A stretch of 64,000 bases of DNA from Parapristionchus giblindavisi (GCA_943737045.1 CALSFV010000070.1:124001-188000), one strand, 5' to 3'; positions 46,390-58,338 are shown, counted from the stretch's first letter. Translations and numbers: made by a program. Notes: generated by a model from the letters alone, not told the origin.

Positions 46390-48308
46390 TAAACTACTTG
46401 TTGGTTCTTCTTTCAATGATTACTTCGTACACTATTTGTTCATCATCTTCTAGTTCTTCTTCTCATCTCAATTTACTCCACTTACAATGGTTTAACTACT
46501 TCTTCTTCTCTCATTGAATGTCAAACTAATTAAAAGACTTACCATGTATATTATATCAGATTCCTTCATTATTTCGTCCACTTTTATCAACATGAAAGTT
46601 TGTATTGTCTTACACTATTCACCTACGTATGATTCCGAAGCAAAGATATTACTGATTCCTGTATCTATAATACAATCCTCTTATCTCTTCGGCTACAGTA
46701 TCCTCTAATCTATATCTACAGTGCCCACTTCTGTTTTTCTTATATTTACAAGGGCAACCATTCTAGATAAGGAGTAGTCCCCTCTCTTTCTCCTTCTCCC
46801 TCTCTATCTCTCCCTCTCCCTCTCTATCTCTTCCTCTCCCTCTCTATCTCTCCTTCTACCTCTCCAGCTACAGTATCCTCTACATTTCAATCATTGTCTT
46901 CTTATGATTCATTATATTATGATATCATATATATTCATATTATGTCTATCCTCGATATGAGGGAATGGATTCTATTAATATAGATGTTATTACATCTTCA
47001 TATCAAATTTCTTTACTCCTTTCATCCTGTGCAATTGATACGCAAGAAAGTGGTCGGTAAGAGATGGAGAGGGAGAGGGAGGGAGGGGGAGGGAAGGAGA
47101 GGGAGAGGGAGAGATCCTAGAAGGAGAGGTAGAGGGATACAGTCTGTTCTTCTCCCCTATTATTCTTCTTCTTCTTTTCATTGATGTAATTCGACCACCT
47201 TCTTCTACTCTTCCTACCAGGTGAAAGAAGAAGAAGAGAGAGTGGATGAGTGGTTAGGTAGTTCATTCTATAGATATGGATATGGGGGGAATGGTATGAA
47301 GTTGTTCTTTATAGAGATATATTGATTGATGAAGAAGTAGATCAGATGAATGATATGAATCATAGTTTATATGAATGATTGAAAAAAGACGAATATATCC
47401 CGTTGATTTTACCTCTATAGATGGATAGATTGAAGGTATTGAAATGGAATGGAATAGAAGAGACAATTACTCTCAATATGGAACACTTCTCTCTTCTTCT
47501 TTCATCTGTCTAATAGAAGCTGTCACTTCTATCCGATGGATGCATATCACTCTCTCCCTCTCCCTCTCCTTCTCTCCCTCTCCTTCTCTCCCCTCCCTCT
47601 CCCTTGCCCCCCCCCCCCCACACCTCCCTCTCCTCCTCCCTATATCATTCATCGTCTTCTTCCTTCACACCCTCATCTTCAGTAGTAATCTGAGGGTGGA
47701 CACCATCAGATCATTAATCCCTCCTTCTTCCTTCTCCCTCTTCAACTTCTCCTTCTCCATCCCTCCCTCTCCCTCTCGTCCCTCTCACCATTCCAATTAT
47801 GATATCTAGTGGATGGATGGATCATTTGATCATTGTCTTCTCAATCCAATATGGACAATGATCATATTGAATGAATGAACGGGGGTTCATATCTATGGGG
47901 AGGAGCTATATCTCCTCCCTCCCCCTTCCTCCTCTCTTTATCCATTTCGAACGTATATTATATCATGATCGTATAAAAAGTAAAGGTACAACCCGTTATT
48001 GAAGGCACACGAAGTCCTGTGGGTGATCACTGCTGGGTGATGCATAATCGTATATCTTTTACTATTACATTACCTTTAATTATGATTATGGTAATTATTC
48101 TTCTCATCGTTCATCAATATTCTTTCTCTATAACTATTCATTTATTCTATGCAATATTAATAGGATATCAAATTCATCTATTCTATCCATTCCTCTCCCC
48201 TTCTTCTTCTCCTTCTTCTCCTTTCTCTTGTTTATCTCTAACTTCCTTTACCTGCTATGAAAGTGAGTAACAGTACCCTTGTGTCTTCTTTTCTGACTCA
48301 AGTCTTTT

Positions 48309-48699
48309 CCTCTCCCTCTCCCTCTCCCTCTCCCTCTCCCTCTCCCTCTCCCCTCTCCCTCTCCCTCTCCCTCTCCCTCTCCCTCTCCCTCTCCCTCTCT
48401 CCCTCTCCTTCTCTCCCCCTCTCCCTCTCCCTCTCTGTCCCCTTTTACTCTCCCTTCAAGGTATACCTTCCCTCTTCGTCTCCATTTCATCGTCAATTCT
48501 GTGTGTTGCAATTCACACGTTTGTGTGTATTCTGGCCTTGTCATTGGAAGAGGGAGAGGGAGAGGGAGAGGTGGAGAGGTAGAGGGAGAGGGAGAGGGAG
48601 AGGGAGAGGTGGAGAGGTAGAGGGAGAGGGAGAGGGAGAGGTGGAGAGGTAGAGGGAGAGGGAGAGGGAGAGGGAGAGGTGGAGAGGTAGAGGGAGAGG

Positions 48700-48730
<31 letters not shown>

Positions 48731-48735
48731 AGAGA
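48309..48735. repeat. Opposed CTCCCT and GGGAGA mega-arrays
   Basis: CTCCCT units over 48309-48440 face GGGAGA units over 48551-48735 with a 110 bp unique spacer. The second array has a higher-order pattern: GGTGGAGAGGTAGA interrupts it about four times at 36-60 bp intervals. Confidence 0.93.
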
Positions 48736-48956
48736 TACAGTGTTTGTCATGCCCGTAAGGGGTTATTGGTCATGAATGATGTAATCGGAAGTAACTAATG
48801 GTATTTCTGTTGTTCATTCATCTCTTCATCCATTCAGTCTATTCATTCATTCTATAGTAACCAATTCATTTGTTCATCATTACTCTTGAAGGGATTCAAT
48901 CTAAGTAATGGATCATCAGTTGTACAAAGTTGAATAGAAGTAATCATGTCTAAGTA

Positions 48957-49064
48957 TCTCTCCCTCTCCCTCTTAGATCTCTCCCTCTCCCTCTCCCTCT
49001 CCCTCTCCCTCTCCCTCTCCCTCTCCCTCTCCCTCTTAGATCTCTCCCTCTCCCTCTCCCTCTG
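48957..49064. repeat. (CTCCCT)n array with TTAGATCT interruptions
   Basis: Hexamer array broken by CTCTTAGATCTCTCC at about 48971 and 49033. The same TTAGATC interruption recurs at 49329 and 50726, so arrays share an internal marker. Confidence 0.85.
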
Positions 49065-49248
49065 TTCTTCTCTAGGTTCATTCTCGTCTATCTAAATTGG
49101 GACTATTTTACAGAATATGAAAAGAGTAAAGAGACTACAATGTGTATTTCTTGATATGATCCATTGATTCCATTCAATCTTTCTCCTTATCCTCATACCA
49201 TGTTTAGAGGGTGAAATCTCTTTTATATCTTCCTCAACAATCTACATC

Positions 49249-49300
<52 letters not shown>

Positions 49301-49345
49301 TCCCTCTTCCTCTCCCTCTCCCTCTCCCTCTTAGATCCCTCCCTC
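49249..49345. repeat. (CT)n merging into (CTCCCT)n
   Basis: About 45 bp of pure CT followed by hexamers and a TTAGATCCC break. Confidence 0.9.
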
Positions 49346-51685
49346 TCCCCTAATGGCAACATAGTTATTTATGAGTCTTCTCTTCATCTATGTTCTCATT
49401 TATTCAGATTGAATACAATGATAAGAGAGTATTGAATATAGGAATGAATATGAATCATGACAATACTTACCGTATCCTCATCAGTTTACTGTAGATCATA
49501 TGATGATTCATTCATATCTTCATCTTTCTCTTCATATCCATTCACATCAACTTCACACAATTCTCCATGTTTGATCATTCGTCATATCCCATATGGTCGG
49601 TATCCTTCTCTTCCTCTCACCCTCTCCCTCTCAGATCTCTCCCTCTCTACTTCTCCTTCTATCTACTCGTTTATCTCATCATCTCTCTATATCTCATAAT
49701 CTTTTCAATCTATTCATCTATATGAGTACTTGATTAACCATTGTATTCTATAATGGATACATTTACCACTACTTCATATCCATTCCTCCCTCTTCTTCTC
49801 TCTATCCCTCATATATTCTGATATCTCATTTATATCCTCTATTTCTCAGTCTCTTCATCTTCACTAAATAATGATGGATCATTGTGTCCTCCTCTCCCCT
49901 TATACCCCCTCTCCCTCTCTCCATGATCTCTTCCTCTACCTCTTGGATCTCTACCTCTCCCTCTCACTCAAGCACCCCTCTCTCATATCATTTATATCAG
50001 TTTACGATAATTCTTCTTCTTCTTCTTGTCTCAGCTGATAATTAGACAGTCGGGAGTAGAAGAGAGGAAGACATTTGAGTGTGCAAGATGTCGTTACTCT
50101 TCCTCTCTCCTCCCTCTCTCCTCCCTCTCTCTCTCTCCCTCTTCCCCTCCTCTTCCTCTTCCTCTTCTCATAGAGTGTGTCTCCCTCTGTCATCCTTCCG
50201 TTTCTCCTTTTACTAACTTCTTCTTCATCATCAAATGGATCATTTCACATTGACTACTCTTTCTCTCACTCAGCTATTCTTCTGTTTACTTCACACTTTA
50301 CTACCCCCCCCCCCCTCCATCCCTATATCCTCTGTCTTTATTTCAGTCTTCATATCATTCATCTCTATATATAATGGGTGTAACTATCTCTCTATCTCTC
50401 TATCAACTAGTATTATTTACTCTTAGAGATAAGTTAATTGGACGAATGAGGAAGTAAATCTATCTTTGTACGTGTACTTGTTGAATACTTTTCAAGATTA
50501 TCTATTGATCATGACTTATCCATATCATTCTCTATCTCTCATCTATTCTTCATCTTCATTGGAGCACTCTTAACTCTTCATACAAGGAAAGCCTTCTTTC
50601 TTTCTTCTTCTTGTTCACTTTAACAATAGAATCTTCTTCAAGAGATATTCTTCCCCTTATTCTTCTCCGTCTCTCTCTCTCCATCTACCCCCCCCCCTCT
50701 CCCTCTCCTTCTCCCTCTCCTTCTTAGATCTCTCCCTCTCCCTCTATCATACTCTGCATTCTGAATACGGTATTCATTTCTTCATAATCTCAATTGACCA
50801 AGTAAACATCTTCTCATTCTTGTATTCAAATGGATAAGACCACTACTTTCATCCCTTCTTCTCTCTCCCTTTCTCTTCTTCGTATCTCTTCTATGTCTTC
50901 AAAGTTGCATGAGACTGTAACACGTTCAAGGCTCGTTTCTCTCTCGCTCTATTTGATCATCTCCTCCTCCCTCTCCCTCTCCCTCTCTCTCTCTCCAGAT
51001 ATCTCTCCCTCTCCTTCTTCTATCATCTCTTTACAAGTGAGGGAATGGATAGATTCACATGGTTCATTTGATTACATTTGTCATCTTTTCAATTTCCTTT
51101 ATCATCTTCTTCAATCTTCAACTTCATTTTTGTCTACATCTTCCATATCAATCATTGTATCTCTTTCTTATTCTTCTTCTTCATCCATCTCATGATACAC
51201 TATCTATCTATCATTCATCTCCCCCTCTCTCTCCCTCTCCTTCTCCCTCTCCCTCTCCCTCTCTCTCCCTCTCCCTCTCCCTCTCCCTCTCCCTCCCCTT
51301 CCTCTCATCCTCCTCCTCCTTCTTCCTCCTTCTATTATCCTCTTCCATTCTTTTATGTTTTGTGAGAAGGCGCAAAGTAGGACTTCAAAATGGTTAAATC
51401 CTCTTCCTTTTCTGCTTCTCTTTCTCTCTAGGGGATAGTCACATTGAGGTCTTTACTCTACTCCTTTTTATCGTAGAACAACTTTCAACTTATCCCATAT
51501 CCCTCTCCCTCTTGGATCTCTCTCTCTCTATCTCTACCTCTACCTCTGTCCCTCTCCCTCTGCATATAAGCACTCTCCCTCTCTATCTCATCTTCTTATG
51601 TCTGAGTGAAATGAAGTGGAAGTTATGACCATAAAATGTAAGCCGTTCCCATGATTGGAATAGACATAGATAGATACTTAAGAGG

Positions 51686-51878
51686 CATACATTTTCGGTA
51701 CCCTCGCCGTTTATTTTTATATAGTGGGTCAATTCTCGAAATAGGGTGGGTCGATTCACAAAATTCATTATTTTCGCTGGAAAATCGTCATTTTAGCTTC
51801 CTTTTTTTAATCAAGTGGCCTATAATGGGCCTTATATAGTGGGTCAATCCTCGTACTGCGAGGGTATGGCAATGTATG
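51686..51878. mobile_element. Short TIR element (MITE), copy 2, with 8-bp duplication
   Basis: 193 bp, starting CATACATTTTCGGTACCCTC and ending GAGGGTATGGCAATGTATG. TTAAGAGG is repeated exactly on both sides (51678-51685 and 51879-51886). An 8-bp duplication fits hAT-type elements. Inner TATATAGTGGGTC repeats match copy 1 at 13851-14031. Confidence 0.88.
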
Positions 51879-52536
51879 TTAAGAGGGATACATCATAAAT
51901 CCGGTCTATTAATCATATCATTTTATCATTCTCGTATCATGTATATCATTCTTCACTTCTCACCTTTCCTCTTTCTTCTTCTTCTTCTTGAGTTAAGTGG
52001 TTGAGTCAAATCAAATAAACAAATCCTTCTTTCTATTCTTTCTACTTCTTCTTCTATCCAATCATTATTCTTCTCACCTCTTCCTCCTCCTCTTCTTCCT
52101 CTTCTTCTTCTTCTTCAGTTGGATAATATGTCATTTGCACCGTGTTCGTCCTTGATTAGTGGAAGAGTAAAAAGAGTAGGTGAGGGACCACACTGTCTTC
52201 TCCCCCCCCCCCCTTCTCCCTCTCCCTCTCCCTTCTCTACCTCTAGGATCTCTCCCTCTCCCTCTATCCGAAGTGTATTCAATCTACTCTATTCCTCTTT
52301 TGATCCTTCATCTTTAATAAGAAGACTAAATGGATTGAACCAATCCTCTTTTAATTCTTCTTCTTTTTCTCCGTTCTTCCATTTTCCTTTCATCTTCTTC
52401 ATCATTTTCTCATCACAAATAGAAGGGAGATGATTCAGTGATTCAATGTTCTATCATCATCATTTTCTTCATTCCTCTTCTAACCTCTTCTTCTTCCTCC
52501 TCTTCCTTCTCTATCTTATATGATTTCTCGTTCAGA

Positions 52537-55500
52537 ATGTCTACAACACAATCTCATTCATCTCCATTTCGATTCTTCAGAGGAAACAAGAAAATCGATA
52601 GTATTGATAAAGTATGAATCATACTGTATCTCAATAATCTACCGTAATCTACCGTATTCATTTGATCTCTTCTTCAGAAAGATGTTCGTCGTTCTAAATC
52701 TCCTCCATCATTAACTACATCAAAGAAGAATAAAAGTATTCCATTATCAAAGAAAAGTAAATCAACTCATACCGATCTACATTATGATGTTTGTTTTACT
52801 TTATCTTTCATTCTTTCCTTTACTTTACTTGATTGGTTCTCACAAATGTATTATTCTGATATGAGAGAATTTTGTAGTATATTGGAGGTGTTTATTTCAA
52901 TAATATCGAAAATATATTTGTTATTAGTACGCTACAGTAATCATATACTCTCCTTATCTCTCTATCTCTATATCTATGATGATGTTTCTAATGAAAGATA
53001 GGTAGATGGTTCTCATAGATCTTTTACTTCATTCATTCATTTATTTCTTCTAATTCATCACATATGTATACAATGTTCTTCATAGACAAGAATAGAACCA
53101 ACAAGTCAAATGATCACATCTGGGTCTTGACCAACTACTCCCCTCTCCCTCTCCCTCTCCCTCTCCCTCTCCCTCTCCCTCTCCCTCTCCCTCTCCCTCT
53201 CCCTCTCCCTCTCCCTCTTCCCCCTCTCTCCCTCTCCCTCTCCTTCTATATCCTTCTCTCCCTCTCCTTCTATATCCTTCAGCTTCTGACCCTTTACAAT
53301 GTTATGGTGTACATGTCAATTCTCTACTACTACTACTACTACTACTACTAACGAGTAGCCATTACAACTCCCTTACTTCTTTCTCCATTATTTCTTTCTC
53401 TTCTTTCATAGCTCTTTCAAATTGGTTTGGTTTTTTTTCCAAAACACAAGAAAATTAGATGATATTTTACTCTCTTTTCATATTATGTTTTTTTTTTCAT
53501 TTGATTCCGTAATCTATCATCATATTTCGTTTATTCTCTTCAATCAATGAATTCACGGTTATTTTGAATATGAAGTATTTAATATGAAAATAAATGATAG
53601 TCATCTTAATATATCTTAATATGTCTATTGAATCATTCATTCATTGAGTATTGTCATTCTCTTATTCATTATTCATTATATTTCTTCTTCTTTTAATTTC
53701 TTTGTCTTTTGTCTATCTACTAAAGAGTAATAGAGGAAAAGAATGGAATGATCTTACATCTCCTTTTTGTATTACCCAAATTGATAGAATGTATATACAT
53801 ATATACAAGAGATTAGATAAGAAATACTGTATGATCGAAATATGAAATATCGAAAAAATGTGAAATATAATCATATCAATCAATAATCTCATTTGAGGCA
53901 ATGGATGATGATCCAGAATCATTGATTGAATCTCTTCAAGCACTTGGAGATGATCAACCAAAGGTACGATATTGAGATATTACGGTAGTTGTGTGTATGA
54001 TTACGGTATTTCAGGTAGCTCGATCAATACCTAAGAATAGTAAACCATCAAGACATGCTGATAGAAGTCTCAAGGATTGTTTATATACACAAGATGTTAG
54101 CTATTTTTTCTCTTATCGAAATTGGAAGAGACTTGTTGAAAATTGGGCTATTTGCCAGTGTTGATCTTTGATCTTTGCAGGTGTATGATGGAATGTTATC
54201 AGATTCGATGAAGATATGTGATTATCTTCAATCTCATTTGGATGAATGCATGGAAACAGTTAGAAGTCGATCACCTGATACAAGTAGTAAAATGAGTAGT
54301 CTTGAGGTTTGTTGTCTAAGATTTTTAACCCTTCCCAAGCTTGTTTACGGACACAGAGGGTGACCATTTCATGGGGGACATCGACAGAAAAATTGGGCAA
54401 GATAGCGAATCATGGGCGGGTTCGAATTCGATATTTTTGGAATGATAGTTGGGAGACACTACGCGATACAGAAGAGCTTATGGCAATGGAGCTATTCATT
54501 TCTCTTATTATCATCATAACTGTGATCGTGAAGTCAATAAAAACGCATAATTATTTTGTACGAGGGTAAAATATCGATGCCAATATAAGAAATGACGCAA
54601 AAGGCGCCTCTTTGCCCAAATTCTTATCCCTTTATTCAATGCTTGAAACTCACAATATTGTTACAGTCGCGCCGGAAAGTCAGTGCCAACTTTTTGTTTT
54701 TGTTATATTTTGTGAACCAATCGTGTTATCGGGCCGCTCTCGCGAGTTCTTATGGGAAATTTATCGAGGAATCCGACCCTGATATTGACGAGTCATGAAA
54801 AATTCTCATTATTGCGTAATCATGACGCAATCGAAGTTCACTTTTTTGAAAAATCATAACTCAGAGGAAAATTTTTTTCCAGCCTATCTTTCTTCTAGAA
54901 GTTTGAGATCTTCGTGTCGGCTACTCAGAAAAATTTTTTTAGGTTGCTGCGATTTTTTTCAACCGCGGCGTCCTTGCTGCAAGATGGCGGCTGCAAACTC
55001 ATATCTCAGCTCCAAGACATGCTAGAGACTCGTTCTTGGGATCAAAATGATCCTTATGATGTCCCAAATATACCTTGAAAGTTTGGTCTTGATCGGACCA
55101 CAATTGCCTTCAGTACACCAAAAAGTCATTTTTTTCCGATGACCTCACTTTGAGGGCCTACAATTATGAGAGTGATTTTTCTAAAATTGTGGTTCTTGTG
55201 CAAAAATGTGCCAAATCTATCATATAATATGTCTACGAGTTTGGGTGGACCCATCTTGCAAACCCTCGGTGCCACATCAGTCTTTACCGCACGCACTCAC
55301 TGCGCGTGCGCGCGCCGCTCCCCTTACAATGGAGAGAGAAGGGGATGGAGGGAAAGGGCTGGAGGTGCGCCGCCGTAACGAGTGCCTTCTCGCTTGACGC
55401 TTGCTGTGAAAATGGGAAGCAAGCTGCTTTCACCAAAGTGTGAGGATGACTTCTGGGATGGATTTGGCACATTTTAGCACAAGAACCACATTTTTAGAAA

Positions 55501-56908
55501 AATCACTCTCATAATTGTAGGCCCTCAAAGTGAGGTCATCGGAAAAAAATGACTTTTTGGTGTACTAAAGGCAATTGTGGTCTGATCAAGACCAAACTTT
55601 CAAGGTATATTTGGGACATCATAAGGATCATTTTGATCCCAAGAACGAGTCTCTAGCATGTCTTGGAGCTGAGATATGAGTTTGCAGCCGCCCTCTTGCA
55701 GCAAGGCCGCCGCGGTTGAAAAAAATCGCAGCAACCTAAAAAAATTTTTCTGAATAGCCGACACGAAGATCTCAAACTTCTAGAAGAACGGTAGGCTGGA
55801 AAAAATTTTTCCTCTGTGTTATGATTTTTCAAAAAAGTGAACTTCAATTGCGTCATCATTACGCAATAATGAGAATTTTTCATGACTCGTCAATATCAGG
55901 GTCGGATTCCTCGATAAATTTCCCATAAGAACTCGCGAGAGCGGCCCGATAACACGATTGGTTCACAAAATATAACAAAAACAAAAAGTTGGCACTGACT
56001 TTCCGGCGCGACTGTATATACATTGGAATCGCAATTATTTCATTTGAACTGCTGTCGCGCCACAGTCATAGATACATTATTTTTATAGGATTGTTTATGT
56101 TGTATTGATGTATACTAATTAACAGAGTCATTGATCAACTGATCTTCTCTATTGTAAGTGGTCGTACTCACAAGGGAAGTCAGGTTGGGCGGTCCCGGAC
56201 TTCGGGATGGGACATATACCATTCGATAGGTATCCGAAAAAGAAGATTTTTCATGTTGGTCATTTTGGCAGAATGCCCCTGGGCGCAGAGTTATTTGCAT
56301 ATTTCTCCGGATTTTCGCCCTACAATGAAACACATTCTCTGTGAAATCGAAAGGAAGCAGCGGTGAATAAGAGTGGTAAACAACACAAGCAATGGCTAAA
56401 ATGAATTTATTTATTTTTATATTTACTTAAAGAGGATGGTCTATGTATCTTTTGCTTGCAAGTTCGATTCCCGCACAATCTATCTCACAAAGAATGTGTT
56501 TCATTGTAGGGCGAAAATCCGGAGAAATATGCAAATAACTCTGCGCCCAGGGGCATTCTGCCAAAATGATCAACATGAAAAATCTTCTTTTTCGGATACC
56601 TATCGAATGGTATATGTCCCATCCCGAAGTCCGGGACCGCCCAACCAGACTTCCCTTGTCAATGTAGTGGTGTTGTATATTGCTTTTATAGTTCTATCTT
56701 GATCTTTGATCTTTAGATATGATTGATCTTTGATCTTTTGATGTGACTGATCTTTGATCTTTAGGTGTGATTGATCTTTGATCTTTATATATGATTGATC
56801 TTTGATCTATTTCAGAATGATCATGATTCTGGACGTGGTCGATCATCTCCATCATCACCTCCTTCATCTCGTGGACCACTCAAAAGTTGTGTACAACATG
56901 ATGTATAG
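52537..56908 (+). CDS. Small basic/serine-rich protein of unknown function, about 185 aa
   Basis: Not recognised. Six exons in phase: MSTTQSHSSPFRFFRGNKK; KDVRRSKSPPSLTTSKKN with a Lys/Ser-rich extension; AMDDDPESLIESLQALGDD; VARSIPKNSKPSRHADRSLK; VYDGMLSDSMKICDYLQSHL then DECMETVRSRSPD; and NDHDSGRGRSSPSSPPSSRG ending SCVQHDV. The middle has a predicted helical segment (MLSDSMKICDYLQSHLDECM) that could be a short coiled coil; the ends look disordered, with SP/RSRSP motifs that could be phosphorylated. The ATG follows TTCAG|A, like a trans-splice site. The last intron is 2.5 kb and contains two large fold-back elements; the second-last intron of about 60-bp class is normal. A hexamer array (53140-53219) fills an earlier intron. 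Confidence 0.7.
53140..53219. repeat. (CTCCCT)13 array in an intron
   Basis: About 80 bp of uninterrupted CCCTCT hexamers on the sense strand of the gene at 52537, in the intron before the exon encoding AMDDDPES. A short TAC trinucleotide run at about 53323-53350 follows. Confidence 0.92.
54664..56014. mobile_element. 1.35 kb fold-back element, TA-flanked, Tc1/mariner-like ends
   Basis: Begins CAGTCGCGCCGGAAAGTCAG and ends CTGACTTTCCGGCGCGACTG, with TA on both sides (54662-54663, 56015-56016). Each arm is about 554 bp (54664-55217 and 55461-56014) and the arms are nearly identical. The 243 bp centre is GC-rich, with GCGCGTGCGCGCGCC. Because of the symmetry, the same 76-codon frame appears on both strands (54795-55025 and 55883-55653). 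The TACAGT... start resembles Tc1-type ends. No transposase. Confidence 0.88.
56170..56659. mobile_element. Second fold-back element in the same intron
   Basis: Arms 56170-56344 and 56484-56659 pair over about 175 bp (ACAAGGGAAGTCAGGTTGGG / CCCAACCAGACTTCCCTTGT) with few mismatches. The 139 bp centre contains AAGTTCGATTCCCGC, a good match to a tRNA B-box. No clear target duplication. Confidence 0.85.
56698..56812 (+). repeat. (TGATCTT)n intronic block
   Basis: Four TGATCTTTGATCTTT clusters separated by TAGATATGAT-type spacers, immediately before the acceptor of the last exon of the 52537 gene. Densest example of the sense-oriented intronic motif. Confidence 0.9.
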
Positions 56909-58338
56909 ACAATAGAACTACAGTATCTCTCATTTCAATTCTACCATACTCCTTCCCCTTCCAGTACAATACTCCTTCCGTTATCATCCTCTTTACAGTA
57001 CTCCATTCTCTACCGTATAGTCTAGCTTTAGACCGTTATCTCTTCGTAGTCCTGTATTCCTCCTTGTACATTCATTCATTCTTAATATCGATTAATGATC
57101 AAACTAATCATTTCTCTATTCAATCGATTGATCTCTTCTTCTTCTTAATCTGATTAGAATATATTAGTATCAGCTTTACATTCAGTATAATATTACCTCC
57201 TTATCCCTCTATTCATTCATTGCCTTCTTATCCTTCTCATTATACACATTCGGGTTCCTCCTAATCTGTCCTATCCATACCGTAATCCTTTGCCCTCTAT
57301 GTTACCGTAACCCTTCCCTCTCATTGCATCTACCGTAATCTCCACTACACTGTCCATACCGTAACCTTCTGTTCCTACAGTAATCCGTTGTTGTGACATG
57401 AAATCTTATCTACTCTGCTTGACGAGTATTCAATCCCGCTTCTGCAATCAAATAAATACTTGTTATACTTTGATATCATTGAGTACAATGGACATTGAAT
57501 GGATTCATCATAAGATATTAAACTATATCTATCAGATGCTTCAATCATTCTTATCACAAGAGATAACAATCAATCTCGTATGAATCATCGATACCTTTAT
57601 CCGAACATTTTTCCCATTGTATTGCACGTCAAATTATAATCCACTAGACTACGTTTTCGTTTTTGTAAAAAAAATCTACATGTGAATTCAAAAACTTCTA
57701 TACTTGAATACCGATTCTTTCTCCACCCTTTTATCTTCGCGGGCTTGGACACCATTTACAAAATATCGCTTTTAGACTCGAGATCATGGGCAGACGTGAA
57801 GAGAAGATGGTGCTGTGTCCCATTTCGGTAGATGATCGATGAGTAATTCAACCATGAAGATGATCAATTTCTGATGAAACAATGATCATTATATAATAGA
57901 GCTGTATGAGAAATTATCATAAATTATATGATTAATCCTTGTTCATCGTTCTAATATCTTCACACCCCCTTTTGTCTCTCTACAAGAGATAGTTTGACTT
58001 CACAAAAGGTTTCTCTCTACATAAGTCTATTCTAACATATCTTCTGTTCGAAAAAATTAAAAATCTATTGTGTAAAATCCATTTTTCTACCATGAAACAA
58101 TAATATATCGCATTGGAGGTCAGATAGTGAATATCGAATATGAAGAAATCAGATTGTAGTCGAACTTCGAAATAAAGACCTTTCATAGACATATTTTATT
58201 CAAGGACGCATTTGTCTTCTAACTTTTCAGAAGAATTATATGCTTAATTGCATTTGCTTAAATTGTAACGATTGGTACATAATGTATTCAATCTGGATAA
58301 TTCATTATATCTCATTTTCTTGTATTGAGCAGTCGTCT
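56909..58338. other. Intergenic region upstream of the tetraspanin-like gene
   Basis: Contains many TACCGTAATC and TACAGTA motifs (57,000-57,390), a tRNA-like repeat (57612-57753) and AT-rich sequence. Short open frames on both strands at 57,375-57,580 lack supporting splice structure. Confidence 0.55.
57612..57753 (-). repeat. tRNA-like dispersed repeat, copy A
   Basis: On the minus strand it reads GGTGTCCAAGCCCGCGAAG, then about 80 variable bases, then GTAGTCTAGTGGATTAT, the last being A-box-like. Shares both blocks in the same order with 60751-60928. A SINE or tRNA-derived fragment is likely. Confidence 0.6.

Larger units (their letters stand above)
45199..52536. other. 7 kb pyrimidine-rich low-complexity region, no supported gene
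   Basis: CTCCCT-type arrays, CTT and ATTC simple sequence and C-runs fill this stretch on the + strand. Larger arrays: 46348-46389, 46785-46866, 47551-47640, 48309-48440, 48957-49064, 49249-49345, 50689-50745, 50970-51020, 51222-51298, 52198-52265; purine-oriented blocks at 47064-47114 and 48551-48735. C-runs occur at 46287-46302, 47606-47619 and near 50304 and 52202. Open frames are Ser/Leu/Pro-rich translations of the arrays. It may contain 5' untranslated exons or outron of the gene at 52537, which cannot be seen from sequence. Confidence 0.65.

Noticed and set aside
47444..47809. 121-codon Ser/Pro/Leu-rich frame
   Set aside because: Translation of CTCCCT arrays and a poly-C run; no splice signals or complex composition.
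48309..49064. CRISPR-like regular repeats
   Set aside because: Uniform simple hexamers with no unique spacers, in a eukaryotic setting.
54795..55025. 76-codon frame MKNSHYCVIMTQSKFTFLKN...
   Set aside because: It is duplicated in mirror image at 55883-55653 as a consequence of the inverted arms; no support for translation.
56450..56480. tRNA gene at the GTTCGATTCCCGC motif
   Set aside because: B-box-like sequence alone, with no A-box or cloverleaf; it lies in the loop of a fold-back element.
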